Positions 45,049 to 52,758 of a stretch of 64,000 nucleotides of DNA are shown here, in pieces. The stretch spans positions 251,116 to 315,115 of the forward strand of contig NZ_VTEX01000001.1 in NCBI RefSeq assembly GCF_008180865.1, given 5' to 3'. A program made the translations under genes and the position numbers. Source of the DNA: Rossellomorea aquimaris (GTDB lineage: Bacteria; Bacillota; Bacilli; Bacillales; Bacillaceae_B). Under the pieces are notes generated by a model that worked only from the letters and a program-made list of their open reading frames with translations, had not been told where the DNA came from and did no database searches. Each line of letters begins with the position of its first letter. Position 1 is the stretch's first letter.

Positions 45049-45075
45049 TAACATGTATAAAATAGGAGGATTACA

Positions 45076-45852
45076 ATGACTCTTTCATTAAAAGGTAAAA
45101 CATATGTCGTTATGGGAGTTGCGAATAAACGCAGTATAGCGTGGGGGATTGCCCGTTCCTTACATCAATCAGGTGCACGTTTGATCTTTACATATGCAGG
45201 CGAGCGTTTTGAAAAAGGGGTTAGCGATCTTGCCGGGACTTTGGAAGGTGGGGAAGATTCATTAGTGTTGCCTTGTGATGTAACAAGTGATGAAGACATC
45301 GAAAAATGCTTTGCAACGATTAAGGAAGAAGTCGGAGTGATTCACGGACTTGCCCACTGTATCGCTTTTGCCAATAAAGAGGAGCTTGCTGGTGATTACA
45401 TGAACACAACAAGAGACGGGTTCCTTCTGGCTCACAATATCAGCTCATACTCCTTGACAGCAGTTGCTAAAGTAGCGAAGGATCTTATGACTGAAGGTGG
45501 AAGCATCGTTTCCATGACATACCTTGGTGGTGAGAGAGTGATGCAAAACTACAACGTTATGGGTGTAGCAAAAGCATCTCTTGAAGCGAGTGTGAAATAT
45601 CTTGCCAGCGATCTTGGAAAGCACGGCATTCGTGTGAACGCGATCTCTGCAGGACCGATCCGCACCCTGTCTGCTAAAGGTGTAGGTGACTTCAACAGCA
45701 TACTGAAAGAAATCGAAGAGCGTGCTCCGCTCCGCCGCAATACAACACAAGAAGAAGTCGGTGATACAGCTGTATTCCTTTTTAGTGATTATTCAAGAGG
45801 GATTACAGGTGAGAACCTGCATGTAGACTCCGGTTATCATGTATTAGGTTGA
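45076..45852 (+). CDS. fabI: Enoyl-ACP reductase FabI (NADH)
   Basis: This short-chain reductase catalyses the last step of each fatty-acid elongation cycle and is the triclosan target. The 258-aa protein has the FabI cofactor motif GVANKRSIAWGIARSLHQSG and catalytic Tyr149, Tyr159 and Lys166 (MTYLGGERVMQNYNVMGVAK), the usual Y-x6-K spacing plus the FabI-specific second Tyr. AGGAGG precedes the ATG. Co-regulated with fabH-fabF by FapR. In B. subtilis this gene also precedes cotO. Confidence 0.96.
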   Translation: MTLSLKGKTYVVMGVANKRSIAWGIARSLHQSGARLIFTYAGERFEKGVSDLAGTLEGGEDSLVLPCDVTSDEDIEKCFATIKEEVGVIHGLAHCIAFANKEELAGDYMNTTRDGFLLAHNISSYSLTAVAKVAKDLMTEGGSIVSMTYLGGERVMQNYNVMGVAKASLEASVKYLASDLGKHGIRVNAISAGPIRTLSAKGVGDFNSILKEIEERAPLRRNTTQEEVGDTAVFLFSDYSRGITGENLHVDSGYHVLG

Positions 45853-45865
45853 AATATAGACATAC

Positions 45866-45908
45866 GGAACCCTGGCTGCAGAAACCTTTCTGCAGCCAGG
45901 GTTCTTTT
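45866..45908 (+). terminator. fabI terminator
   Basis: GAACCCTGGCTGCAG pairs with CTGCAGCCAGGGTTC across an 8-nt loop, followed by four Ts. Confidence 0.92.
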
Positions 45909-45945
45909 GTTATGTAGAGATAGTATTTATCTATGCTAATAAGAA

Positions 45946-45973
45946 ACTCATAGGCGGTTCCTGCATACATATA
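45946..45973 (+). promoter_or_regulatory. Possible late-sporulation (SigK/SigE-like) promoter of cotO
   Basis: An AC at 45946-45947 and CATACATATA at 45964-45973 are 16 nt apart, resembling the mother-cell promoter pattern. cotO orthologs are expressed in the mother cell late in sporulation. Confidence 0.45.
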
Positions 45974-45999
45974 AATGTAGAATGTAAGGAGGGATAGGT

Positions 46000-46557
46000 T
46001 TGAATAGACAGAAAAAGCCACTATTATATATACATCAACCCAGATTAAATGATGTGAAAAGCAGCATGCAGGAAGTCTATAGAGGTTCGCCAAGTATCGT
46101 TCAACCAGAAAGAGAAGAAAGAAACACGCAGTCAATCGAAATGAAAAGGAACAGCGCTGAGTTGATTGAAGCTGCTCCATTAGGGAGGTTAAAACAGCCT
46201 GAGTACCATACGATTGTGAAAAGGGAACCGAAAGAGGTTCGGTCCATTATAAAAGAGACTACTAATAGTGAAGAAGCAAATCAACGTGAATCAGGACTCG
46301 TACATTCACATGACGGTTACTTTAAACCACTTACTCCTTTTAAAGATCTGGATATGGATGGGAAAATTGAATATATGCAGAAGAGTATAATGGGGAGAGC
46401 CCCATTTCCATGTGCCTTTCAAACAGAAGAAGGGGTGTATCGTGGCGTATTAACCAGTGCCGATAGCGCATCCATAGATATAAAAACGTTTCAAGGTGAA
46501 GAAGTCACTTTAAAAAGAAATTCTATAAAGGCGATCAAAATCATTGGATTGAAATAA
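46000..46557 (+). CDS. cotO: CotO-family spore coat protein
   Basis: A TTG start follows AAGGAGGGATAGG. The 185-aa protein is basic and disordered in the N-terminal two thirds (RQKKPLLYIHQPRLNDVKSS; many Lys/Arg/Glu) and has a folded C-terminal region (PFKDLDMDGKIEYMQKSIMG; APFPCAFQTEEGVYRGVLTS) typical of CotO/YjbX. In B. subtilis CotO is a morphogenetic protein of the outer coat. It is followed by cotY/Z on the opposite strand, sharing the terminator. Confidence 0.88.
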   Translation: MNRQKKPLLYIHQPRLNDVKSSMQEVYRGSPSIVQPEREERNTQSIEMKRNSAELIEAAPLGRLKQPEYHTIVKREPKEVRSIIKETTNSEEANQRESGLVHSHDGYFKPLTPFKDLDMDGKIEYMQKSIMGRAPFPCAFQTEEGVYRGVLTSADSASIDIKTFQGEEVTLKRNSIKAIKIIGLK

Positions 46558-46593
46558 AAGAAGCCAGCCGGAATTTCCGACTGGCTTTTTATA
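46558..46593. terminator. Bidirectional terminator between cotO and cotY/Z
   Basis: AAGCCAGCCGG pairs with CCGACTGGCTT across a short loop, with a T-run on the plus side and T-rich sequence on the minus side. Confidence 0.9.
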
Positions 46594-46604
46594 CTCGTTG
46601 CTGA

Positions 46605-47090
46605 TTAGTCACAAACTCCTTCTACTCTTACATCATCGATACATTGAATAGCGCAGAAGCAATCCAGATCAACTGTGATACAATCTCCAGTCAATTCGTA
46701 AATGAAGTTATTGTTTAACCCCATTAATTCGTCTTCTGATTCTACGTCTTCGCCTGTAACATGAACTTTCTTCAGTACTTGAAGTGTAGCACAGCAGTCG
46801 TCAAATACATTCTTCACACGGAAGTAAGGTGTTTTCCAGCAATAATGTTTAGGGTGAACCTTGAATAGGTCTCCTTTTTTATTATAAAGTTTGAAAACAC
46901 GAGTATTTGGTGCATTTCCAACTGGACTTACCAAAGATCCTAATGGCTCAAGAAAACAATCATTTTTACAATCAAAACAGTCTTGATCTGCTGCATCTTG
47001 AACATCTTTAATAGCTCGAACAGCAAGGCATACACAACCGCGGTCTCTTGCACCTGCAATGTCATCTTTTCTGTAATTACCGCAACCCAT
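46605..47090 (-). CDS. Cys-rich spore coat protein, CotY/CotZ family
   Basis: The 161-aa protein has about 14 cysteines, including DCFDCKNDCF, FDDCCATLQVL and LDCFCAIQCIDDV, the hallmark of CotY/CotZ (and exosporium ExsY) proteins that self-assemble by disulfides into the crust or exosporium. B. subtilis has two paralogs plus cotX, cotW and cotV here; only one is present. Upstream an AC, 17 nt, AATATGTTA pair on the minus strand resembles a SigK promoter. CotY and CotZ cannot be told apart by eye. Confidence 0.88.
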   Translation of the reverse strand: MGCGNYRKDDIAGARDRGCVCLAVRAIKDVQDAADQDCFDCKNDCFLEPLGSLVSPVGNAPNTRVFKLYNKKGDLFKVHPKHYCWKTPYFRVKNVFDDCCATLQVLKKVHVTGEDVESEDELMGLNNNFIYELTGDCITVDLDCFCAIQCIDDVRVEGVCD

Positions 47091-47217
47091 AAGAATTTTC
47101 CTCCTTAAATAATTTTCACTACACTAATAACATATTGTAGAAGAGGAAATTGGGTAACGGACAAATGCCCCTTTTGACTAAATTGGGCGGGATATAGTTT
47201 ATATAAGGAGTGGGAAT

Positions 47218-47568
47218 ATGGATATACTTGACATAATAATATTGGGAATTGCTGTGTTTAGAATGACTCACCTCATCGTGTTTGATAAAATAACAGAATT
47301 CTTAAGGTCTCCTTTTTTTGATGAAGTACCTGAAATGTCAGAAGATGGGGTGGAAGAAATTTTCCTTTTACCGAAACAAGATGGAATTAAAGGGTTTATA
47401 GGGGAGCTATTATCATGTTATTGGTGTACAGGTATTTGGGTAGCTGTTTTCCTATATGCAGGAAATCTTTTTTTTCCACAATTTTTCATCCCGCTTATCA
47501 CAGTATTGGCAGTTGCTGGAATTGCTTCCATATTAGAGGCGGCTGTACAAAGTTGGATAAGAGAGTAG
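47218..47568 (+). CDS. yjcA: YjcA, DUF1360 sporulation membrane protein
   Basis: This 116-aa protein has an N-terminal hydrophobic segment (LDIIILGIAVFRMTHLIVFD), an acidic loop (SEDGVEEIFLLPKQDG), the DUF1360 signature LLSCYWCTGIWVAVFLYAG and a third hydrophobic segment. It matches B. subtilis YjcA by length, motif and location next to the coat genes. Function unknown. AAGGAG lies before the ATG. Confidence 0.85.
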   Translation: MDILDIIILGIAVFRMTHLIVFDKITEFLRSPFFDEVPEMSEDGVEEIFLLPKQDGIKGFIGELLSCYWCTGIWVAVFLYAGNLFFPQFFIPLITVLAVAGIASILEAAVQSWIRE

Positions 47569-47651
47569 CTCAATAGGTAATTAGTGGAAACAAGCTTGCA
47601 CTATCGCACATATAATGGTCGTAAGGGGAATGGTAAAGGAGGGCGATCATT

Positions 47652-47744
47652 ATGAAGTATTCTTCTGTAAATACCAAGAAACCAACAAATTCTCCCATCA
47701 AGAAAAAAGGGTGCGGTTGTGGATCAAAAGTGAAGAAAGGATAG
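47652..47744 (+). CDS. Tiny basic Cys/Gly protein, 30 aa
   Basis: The frame ATG...TAG encodes MKYSSVNTKKPTNSPIKKKG followed by CGCGSKVKKG. AAAGGAGG lies 9 nt before the ATG, and a strong terminator starts right after the stop, so the unit has all parts of a monocistronic small gene. The GCGCG cysteine knot in a Lys-rich context suggests metal or thiol chemistry, or a spore-coat peptide, but I know no family. It lies between yjcA and the spoVA operon. Confidence 0.7.
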   Translation: MKYSSVNTKKPTNSPIKKKGCGCGSKVKKG

Positions 47745-47776
47745 GCTGCTCAAAATGGGCAGTCTTTTTTTTTTCA
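47745..47776 (+). terminator. Terminator of the 30-aa gene
   Basis: GGCTGCTC pairs with GGGCAGTC-type sequence across a 4-nt loop, followed by ten Ts. Confidence 0.85.
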
Positions 47777-47834
47777 TAAAATCTGACTTTATGAAAAAAA
47801 TAAAGCATGAGTACAAATAAAAGAGGGATATGTC

Positions 47835-48302
47835 ATGAACAAAAAACGGATCATCGTTCCACTAACTTTACTCGTCCTGATAGGGTGCACGAATAAGGAA
47901 GATGGAAACGACAGCAAGATTGCGCTAATGAAGAAAACCGATCCACCACCCATTGAATTAGTGGATAACCCAGAAACAGACAGTTATGGTCATGCCATTA
48001 AACGGGAAATCTCCAAAATGAAAGAGCTTTATGATGTAGCGGTCATACAAGGAAAAGATGAAACGCTCGTGGTATATAAAGTGAAGCATCTGCAAAGGTT
48101 TCATATGAAGAAGATCGAAAAGAAGATGGATCATTATTTAGAAGATAAATATCCGGATGAAGACTTTATATTGTCCAGTGATTACAAGATATTTCTTGAA
48201 ACCATCCGTTTAAAGGAAAAGCTAAAGAGGGGTTCGATTTCAAAGAAAGATGCGGAAAAGAAGTTCCAGGATATTGTGAAGCTTCAAAAGGAAAAGACGT
48301 AG
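47835..48302 (+). CDS. YhcN/YlaJ-like sporulation lipoprotein
   Basis: The 155-aa protein has a lipoprotein signal with lipobox LIGC (Cys18), a short polar linker and a charged C-terminal domain (YDVAVIQGKDETLVVYKVKH; MDHYLEDKYPDEDFILSSDY) like the YhcN/YlaJ family of spore inner-membrane lipoproteins. It is the first gene of a run with spoVAC 12 nt downstream. This gene order (lipoprotein, spoVAC, spoVAD, spoVAE, DUF421) is that of the spoVA2-type operon rather than the classical spoVA operon. Confidence 0.85.
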   Translation: MNKKRIIVPLTLLVLIGCTNKEDGNDSKIALMKKTDPPPIELVDNPETDSYGHAIKREISKMKELYDVAVIQGKDETLVVYKVKHLQRFHMKKIEKKMDHYLEDKYPDEDFILSSDYKIFLETIRLKEKLKRGSISKKDAEKKFQDIVKLQKEKT

Positions 48303-48314
48303 GAGGAATGTTTT

Positions 48315-48785
48315 GTGGGGAAATCACCAAAAACGCCCGAACAGAAAAAATACGAACTGTTGGAAAAACAATATGAAACAAAGAGGCCACTACTTAAAAA
48401 TGTACTAAAGGCTTTCTTTGTGGGGGGATTCTTCTGCTTGATCGGTCAGGCCATTACGTATGTATTTATTTATTTCTTTAATTTCACTGAGCAGACGGCA
48501 GGAAATCCTACTGTTGCCACTATGGTATTTATATCAATGCTTCTCACGGGCTTTGGCGTGTATGATCATATCGGTCAATTCGCAGGAGCGGGTAGTGCTG
48601 TCCCTGTGACCGGGTTTGGAAACTCAGTTATATCAGCAGCCATCGAACATAAAACGGAAGGGTATGTCTTGGGGGTAGGCGGTAATATATTCAAGCTTGC
48701 TGGTTCGGTTATTGTATTCGGAGTATTTTCAGCCTTTGTCGTGGCATTAATCAAGACAATCTTAATTCAATTGGGGGTGATTTAA
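48315..48785 (+). CDS. spoVAC: Stage V sporulation protein AC
   Basis: SpoVA proteins form the dipicolinic-acid channel of the spore inner membrane, and SpoVAC acts like a mechanosensitive channel in B. subtilis. The GTG start follows AGGAGGA. The 156-aa chain has four hydrophobic segments and the family signature VYDHIGQFAGAGSAVPVTGF followed by GNSVISAAIE. The stop overlaps the spoVAD start by one base. Confidence 0.93.
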   Translation: MGKSPKTPEQKKYELLEKQYETKRPLLKNVLKAFFVGGFFCLIGQAITYVFIYFFNFTEQTAGNPTVATMVFISMLLTGFGVYDHIGQFAGAGSAVPVTGFGNSVISAAIEHKTEGYVLGVGGNIFKLAGSVIVFGVFSAFVVALIKTILIQLGVI

Positions 48786-49801
48786 TGCTTCAGGGTTCAA
48801 GGTCATGGGTATTTCCTACACATCCGGCCATCTTGTCTACCGGTGTCGTTGGCGGTCCATTTGAAAAAAAAGGGAACTTAGCTTCCGACTTTGATCAGTT
48901 TTACGATGACCTTTGGATGGGACAGGCCACATATGAAAAAGCCAATCGGACTCTCATTGAAGATGCGGTTCAAATTGCGTTGGAAAAACAGTCACTTCAA
49001 AAAAGCGATGTACAGTTTTTCTTAACGGGTGATCTGATTAATCAAATCACCCCATCAAGCTTTGCCGCCAGGACCAATGGAATCCCATACTTCGGATTAT
49101 TCGGAGCATGCTCAACGTCGATGGAGGGTTTGGCATTATCTGCATTCTTGGTTAACTATCATGGAGCTCAGCATGTGGTGACAGGAGCATCCAGCCATAA
49201 TTCCGCAACTGAGAGACAATTCCGGTACCCGACTGAGTACGGGGGGCAAAAGCCTCCAACAGCTCAGTGGACTGTAACAGGTGCAGGTTTTGCAGTAATT
49301 GGTGAAGGAAAGTCTGTTACAACCCCTACACCGAGAGTAACCTCTGCAACCATCGGCAAGGTGATGGATATGGGATTGAAAGATCCTTTTAACATGGGAG
49401 GAGCCATGGCACCAGCTGCTGCTGATACGATTGCAGGTCATTTTCAAGATCTGGGGAGAGATCCTTCTTATTACGATTTGATCATCACAGGTGATCTGGC
49501 TAAAATTGGCAGGCATACAGCTGTTGAAATGCTGAAAGAAAAGGGGTACAACTTCTCAGATCATCAGTTTAAAGATTGCGGATTATTGATTTATGGAGAA
49601 AATCAGCCTGTTCAATCCGGAGCGAGCGGCCCAGGCTGTTCTGCTACAGTCCTGTACGGTCACCTATTAAATGAAATGAAAAAAGGAACATATAAACGCA
49701 TCTTGGTTGTGGCGACGGGAGCCTTGTTATCACCATTGACATTTCAGCAAGGAGAAACAATTCCTTGTATTGCTCATGCGGTATCCATCGAATATATGTA
49801 A
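48785..49801 (+). CDS. spoVAD: Stage V sporulation protein AD
   Basis: This thiolase-fold protein binds dipicolinic acid in the spore. The 338-aa chain shows PAILSTGVVGGPFEKKGNLA, PSSFAARTNGIPYFGLFGAC (with the Cys in the thiolase active-site position), GASSHNSATERQFRYPTEYG and GASGPGCSATVLYGHLL, the family landmarks. Overlap with spoVAC couples their translation. It follows the DUF3866-free, short spoVA2-type layout. Confidence 0.94.
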   Translation: MLQGSRSWVFPTHPAILSTGVVGGPFEKKGNLASDFDQFYDDLWMGQATYEKANRTLIEDAVQIALEKQSLQKSDVQFFLTGDLINQITPSSFAARTNGIPYFGLFGACSTSMEGLALSAFLVNYHGAQHVVTGASSHNSATERQFRYPTEYGGQKPPTAQWTVTGAGFAVIGEGKSVTTPTPRVTSATIGKVMDMGLKDPFNMGGAMAPAAADTIAGHFQDLGRDPSYYDLIITGDLAKIGRHTAVEMLKEKGYNFSDHQFKDCGLLIYGENQPVQSGASGPGCSATVLYGHLLNEMKKGTYKRILVVATGALLSPLTFQQGETIPCIAHAVSIEYM

Positions 49802-49819
49802 ATGAAAGGAGGAAACGAA

Positions 49820-50176
49820 GTGTTAGCGATGTTTTTTTGGGCTTTTACAATAGGCGGGATCATTTGTGTGATTGGTCAATTACTGTTTGATGTTGCTAAA
49901 TTAACTCCAGCCCATACACTAAGCTTACTGGTTGTGGCAGGGGCGGTCTTTTCAGGGTTTGGATTGTACGAGCCTCTCATTGATTTTGCCGGTGCAGGAG
50001 CGACCATTCCCATCACAAGTTTCGGTAACGCCCTGGTCAATGGTGCCATGCAGGAATCACAGGAACATGGGATAGTGGGAGTCCTTACCGGGATGTTTGA
50101 AGTCACAAGCTCAGGGATCTCGTCGGCGATCATATTCGGTTTTATTGGGGCACTCCTTTTCAAACCAAAAGGATGA
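49820..50176 (+). CDS. spoVAE: Stage V sporulation protein AE (SpoVAEb type)
   Basis: A GTG start 7 nt after AAAGGAGG was chosen over the ATG that touches the spoVAD stop. The 118-aa membrane protein shares its fold and signature with SpoVAC (YEPLIDFAGAGATIPITSFG then NALVNGAMQE). It contributes to dipicolinate transport. The spoVAEa partner of the classical operon is absent. Confidence 0.92.
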   Translation: MLAMFFWAFTIGGIICVIGQLLFDVAKLTPAHTLSLLVVAGAVFSGFGLYEPLIDFAGAGATIPITSFGNALVNGAMQESQEHGIVGVLTGMFEVTSSGISSAIIFGFIGALLFKPKG

Positions 50177-50191
50177 TAGAGGTGAAGAACG

Positions 50192-50884
50192 ATGCCTGAA
50201 TACTTAGAGGTGGCGTTACGCAGTATATTTATCTTACTTTCCTTATTTGCAATAACCAAGTTACTTGGGAAGAAGCAGTTATCTAAATTGTCATTTTTTG
50301 AATACATTACAGGGATCACGGTTGGGAGCATTGCAGGGACACTTTCCATGGATCTGGGCCTCCCTTTAAGTGAAGGACTGATGAGCATCTTTTTATGGTT
50401 TTCCTTTCCACTCATTTTCTCCTTTCTTTCTCTTAAGAGCGTTCGATTTAGACGATTCGCCGAGGGAAAGCCGACAGTTTTCATAAAGGATGGAAATATT
50501 GATGAGAAGGCTTTAAAGAAGGAACAGTATTCCGTCGATGAACTGCTTGAGCAATTGAGAAAGAAAGACGTTTTCAGAGCTGCAGATGTGGAATTCGCGT
50601 CATTGGATACCAACGGAGATCTAAGTGTTCTGCTCAAAAGAGAAAAAAGGCCGCTTGTTCGAGAAGATGTATTTAAGATCTCACAAATGTCCACTCCTCC
50701 ACAAGCAGTCATTTCAGATGGGGAAATAGATGAAGAGGCTCTGCGAGAAGTAGGATTTCCCCTGCCCTGGTTACAAAAAGAACTGGCCAAAAGACAATTG
50801 CAAGTTGAATCCATTTTTCTTGCCCAACTTGACCGTGAAGGAAACCTGACATTCGACCTGTACAATTGGACAAACACACAATAA
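50192..50884 (+). CDS. DUF421 (YetF-like) membrane protein, spoVA-linked
   Basis: The 230-aa protein has three N-terminal membrane helices (about 6-80, ITKLLGKKQLSKLSFFEYIT) and a two-lobed cytosolic DUF421 domain (GKPTVFIKDGNIDEKALKKE; YSVDELLEQLRKKDVF; DVEFASLDTNGDLSVLLKRE). It lies 15 nt after spoVAE, so it is the last gene of that operon. DUF421 proteins accompany spoVA2mob and were implicated there in heat-resistant spores; the biochemistry is unknown. A second DUF421 gene lies 3 kb downstream. Confidence 0.9.
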   Translation: MPEYLEVALRSIFILLSLFAITKLLGKKQLSKLSFFEYITGITVGSIAGTLSMDLGLPLSEGLMSIFLWFSFPLIFSFLSLKSVRFRRFAEGKPTVFIKDGNIDEKALKKEQYSVDELLEQLRKKDVFRAADVEFASLDTNGDLSVLLKREKRPLVREDVFKISQMSTPPQAVISDGEIDEEALREVGFPLPWLQKELAKRQLQVESIFLAQLDREGNLTFDLYNWTNTQ

Positions 50885-50963
50885 ATTCTCCAAAAGCCCA
50901 TACGTAATGATCTCTCTATACATATGTTATAAGAGACTAAAGGTAAAAGAGAGGTGAAATTAT

Positions 50964-51080
50964 ATGTATGGATATGGATACGGTGGCTGTGGATATGGCG
51001 GCGGCGGTTATGGCTCAACATTTGTATTGATCGTTGTGCTTTTCATTCTCTTGATTATCGTTGGAGCAAGCTTCTGTTAG
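50964..51080 (+). CDS. yjcZ: YjcZ-family tiny membrane protein, 38 aa
   Basis: The N-terminus is [20 protein letters not shown] and a single membrane helix [18 protein letters not shown] follows, the typical sporulation YjcZ family found in many copies in Bacillus. GAGGTGAAAT precedes the ATG. B. subtilis has yjcZ at the same place between yjcA and spoVIF. Confidence 0.9.
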   Translation: MYGYGYGGCGYGGGGYGSTFVLIVVLFILLIIVGASFC

Positions 51081-51087
51081 AAAGGGG

Positions 51088-51132
51088 TACAAAAGGCAGA
51101 ATCCTCATTAGAGAGATTTTGTCTTTTTGTTT
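51088..51132 (+). terminator. Weak yjcZ terminator
   Basis: ACAAAAGGCAGAATC pairs imperfectly with the GATTTTGTCTTTTTGT stretch across CTCATTAGAG, followed by five Ts. Confidence 0.6.
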
Positions 51133-51180
51133 TTACGCTCTTTTCACAATGATTGTTGATTTTACATATGGTCTGCTCGG

Positions 51181-51347
51181 GCTCTGTCAATCAGAGAGTG
51201 CTGGATGGTGAGGGGAACTGCTTCGCTTACAGCTAGCGTTCGGCCGAGCCTCCTCAGCTTAGCCGAACGGGGTCTCGGCACGACCGTACTTCCGCAGGAG
51301 TCTGCGCAGTTCCCCTCACCATCTTTCATAGATTTTTTGTGACAGAG
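51181..51347 (-). repeat. 167-bp palindromic element, copy B
   Basis: On the minus strand this reads like copy A at 44223-44389: outer GCTCTGTCA/TGACAGAG ends, inner GGTGAGGGGAACTGC arms and an identical 45-nt-scale centre with only scattered differences. Orientation is opposite to copy A. Confidence 0.85.
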
Positions 51348-51448
51348 TTAAAAAGTGTCATAAAACAAGCTAAATCCACGTTAGGTAATAACGATAAACA
51401 TTTACTAATTAACTAATTTTTGACCTATCATAATAAGGTTAAATTTGT
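51348..51448. other. AT-rich spacer
   Basis: No gene or clear promoter is recognised between the palindromic element and the branched terminator. Confidence 0.4.
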
Positions 51449-51512
51449 GCTCCTTTGTAGGTAGTTTGTTTTTTGAACAAACGCTAACATAATCACTATA
51501 GGAGCTTTTTTT
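51449..51512 (+). terminator. Branched terminator-like hairpin
   Basis: GCTCCT pairs with AGGAGC over a long loop that holds a second perfect stem GTTTGTT/AACAAAC, followed by seven Ts. No gene precedes it within 350 nt, so it may end an unannotated small RNA or be a relic. Confidence 0.5.
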
Positions 51513-51554
51513 GTATTTGTCTATCCGTTATTAGGAAGACAAAATTAGAAGCAC

Positions 51555-51870
51555 AGAGTGGATTGTAGCGGAAGGCAATTGACTCCTGCGGGAAATAGAG
51601 GCTCGACTTCCTACCCGCGAAAAGGAACGGTCACGTTTTCACACTACCACTAATTCAAGTTCACTTTTTTTGCAAGATATGCAATGCCATTGGGTGAGAC
51701 CCCAATGAGGCTGCTCATCGGCCTTACTTTCTCTGTGTAGTATAGCAACAAGATTAACGAAAGAGAGCTATTTTTTTAATAGTGAATCTAAATTACAGAA
51801 TAACATGTAAAACCTTCAGAAAAATCAATTCATAATCACGCTCCTGGGTTTTTAACATATGATGCTTATA
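51555..51870. other. Decayed repeat remnants, no gene
   Basis: GACTCCTGCGGGAAATAGAG...CCCGCG (about 51580-51640) resembles pieces of the palindromic repeats at 43.8 and 44.2 kb. A GAGACCCC...GAGGCTGC fragment near 51697-51720 also resembles them. No open frame with a ribosome-binding site was found. Confidence 0.5.
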
Positions 51871-51892
51871 GTTAAAAGGAGGCGTGATGGAA

Positions 51893-52153
51893 ATGAATAA
51901 TAACTTTTTTAAGAATTTAGAGAAGAAGACAGGCGTAAACATGAACGAAGTGTTAGAGCTTGCGAACTCATTACAAAATGCAAACTTCAAAGATGAAGCA
52001 ACCGTTAGAAGCGTCATAAAACGAGTATCTAAAATTGCCAATAAACCAGTAAACAAGGAAATGGAAAATAAGATTGTACAGTCGATTGTGAACGATGGAA
52101 AGCAATTAGACTTTGGAACCATCTCTAATATGTTAAACAAGGGGAAGAAATAA
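51893..52153 (+). CDS. spoVIF: SpoVIF, sporulation-specific transcription factor
   Basis: SpoVIF (YjcC) is needed for late coat gene expression and spore resistance in B. subtilis, acting with GerE. The 86-aa protein (MNNNFFKNLEKKTGVNMNEV; LANSLQNANFKDEATVRSVI; VNDGKQLDFGTISNMLNK) closely matches it. The ATG that gives this family N-terminus was chosen; a nearer in-frame ATG lies 4 nt after AAAAGGAGG. Confidence 0.92.
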   Translation: MNNNFFKNLEKKTGVNMNEVLELANSLQNANFKDEATVRSVIKRVSKIANKPVNKEMENKIVQSIVNDGKQLDFGTISNMLNKGKK

Positions 52154-52167
52154 AAGTTATAAAAAAT

Positions 52168-52228
52168 AAAGGAGAATGGACATAAAGGTGTGTTCCAACA
52201 CGTACTTTATGTTAATTCTCCTATTTTC
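52168..52228 (+). terminator. spoVIF terminator
   Basis: GGAGAATGGACATAAAG pairs with CTTTATGTTAATTCTCC, enclosing a GTGT...ACAC tip; only a short T-tract follows. Confidence 0.8.
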
Positions 52229-52370
52229 TAGGGTGGAAAAGTGATTAGACTTTCATCCAGAAATGGTACATATATCAACAAAATAGATACAGCCCTTAGA
52301 ATCTATAAAGCCTAAATAAAGTTTAAGGATCAACCCCATATGGGTAACTAATACCAAGGAGGTAAAGAAA

Positions 52371-52649
52371 ATGGGATACATTGCTCCAATTCCTCACCAT
52401 CAGTATAAACAGTATCAGGAACGAGAAATAAAAGTTGAAAAACATCCGTTTACCTTTTTCCCCGTGCAAGCTGTAAAGCCCATGAAAAATAATACTCAAG
52501 CAAATACTGAAGAAGCAGAATCGTCCTATCATGTACTTCAATCAAATCAACGCAAAACTTCATATGAAGCACTCTCTAAACCATCCGTCCCAACAACATT
52601 ATTAGCGCGGTTAACAGGAAAAGGAAAGCACTTTAACGAATATGTATAA
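52371..52649 (+). CDS. Hypothetical hydrophilic protein, 92 aa
   Basis: The product opens MGYIAPIPHHQYKQYQEREI, is low in complexity and probably disordered, and ends TTLLARLTGKGKHFNEYV. CAAGGAGG lies 10 nt before the ATG. MGYIAPI-type openings and the GKGxxFNExV end recur in small Bacillus proteins of unknown role. Its place in the sporulation block suggests, but does not show, a spore role. Confidence 0.68.
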   Translation: MGYIAPIPHHQYKQYQEREIKVEKHPFTFFPVQAVKPMKNNTQANTEEAESSYHVLQSNQRKTSYEALSKPSVPTTLLARLTGKGKHFNEYV

Positions 52650-52758
52650 AGAAGTTTTAGGGGCTTTTTTAGGTTGATGATCCCAAAAGGAGCATTCTTT
52701 ATGGGATCTTTTAATTAACTGCGGATATCGGGTCCCTTACATATTTGGAGGTAATGAC

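Noticed and set aside
49876..51021. 381-aa minus-strand open frame opposite spoVAE and the DUF421 gene
   Set aside because: It lies antisense to two well-supported genes, is Ser/Asn-rich from reversed codons, and has no ribosome-binding site.
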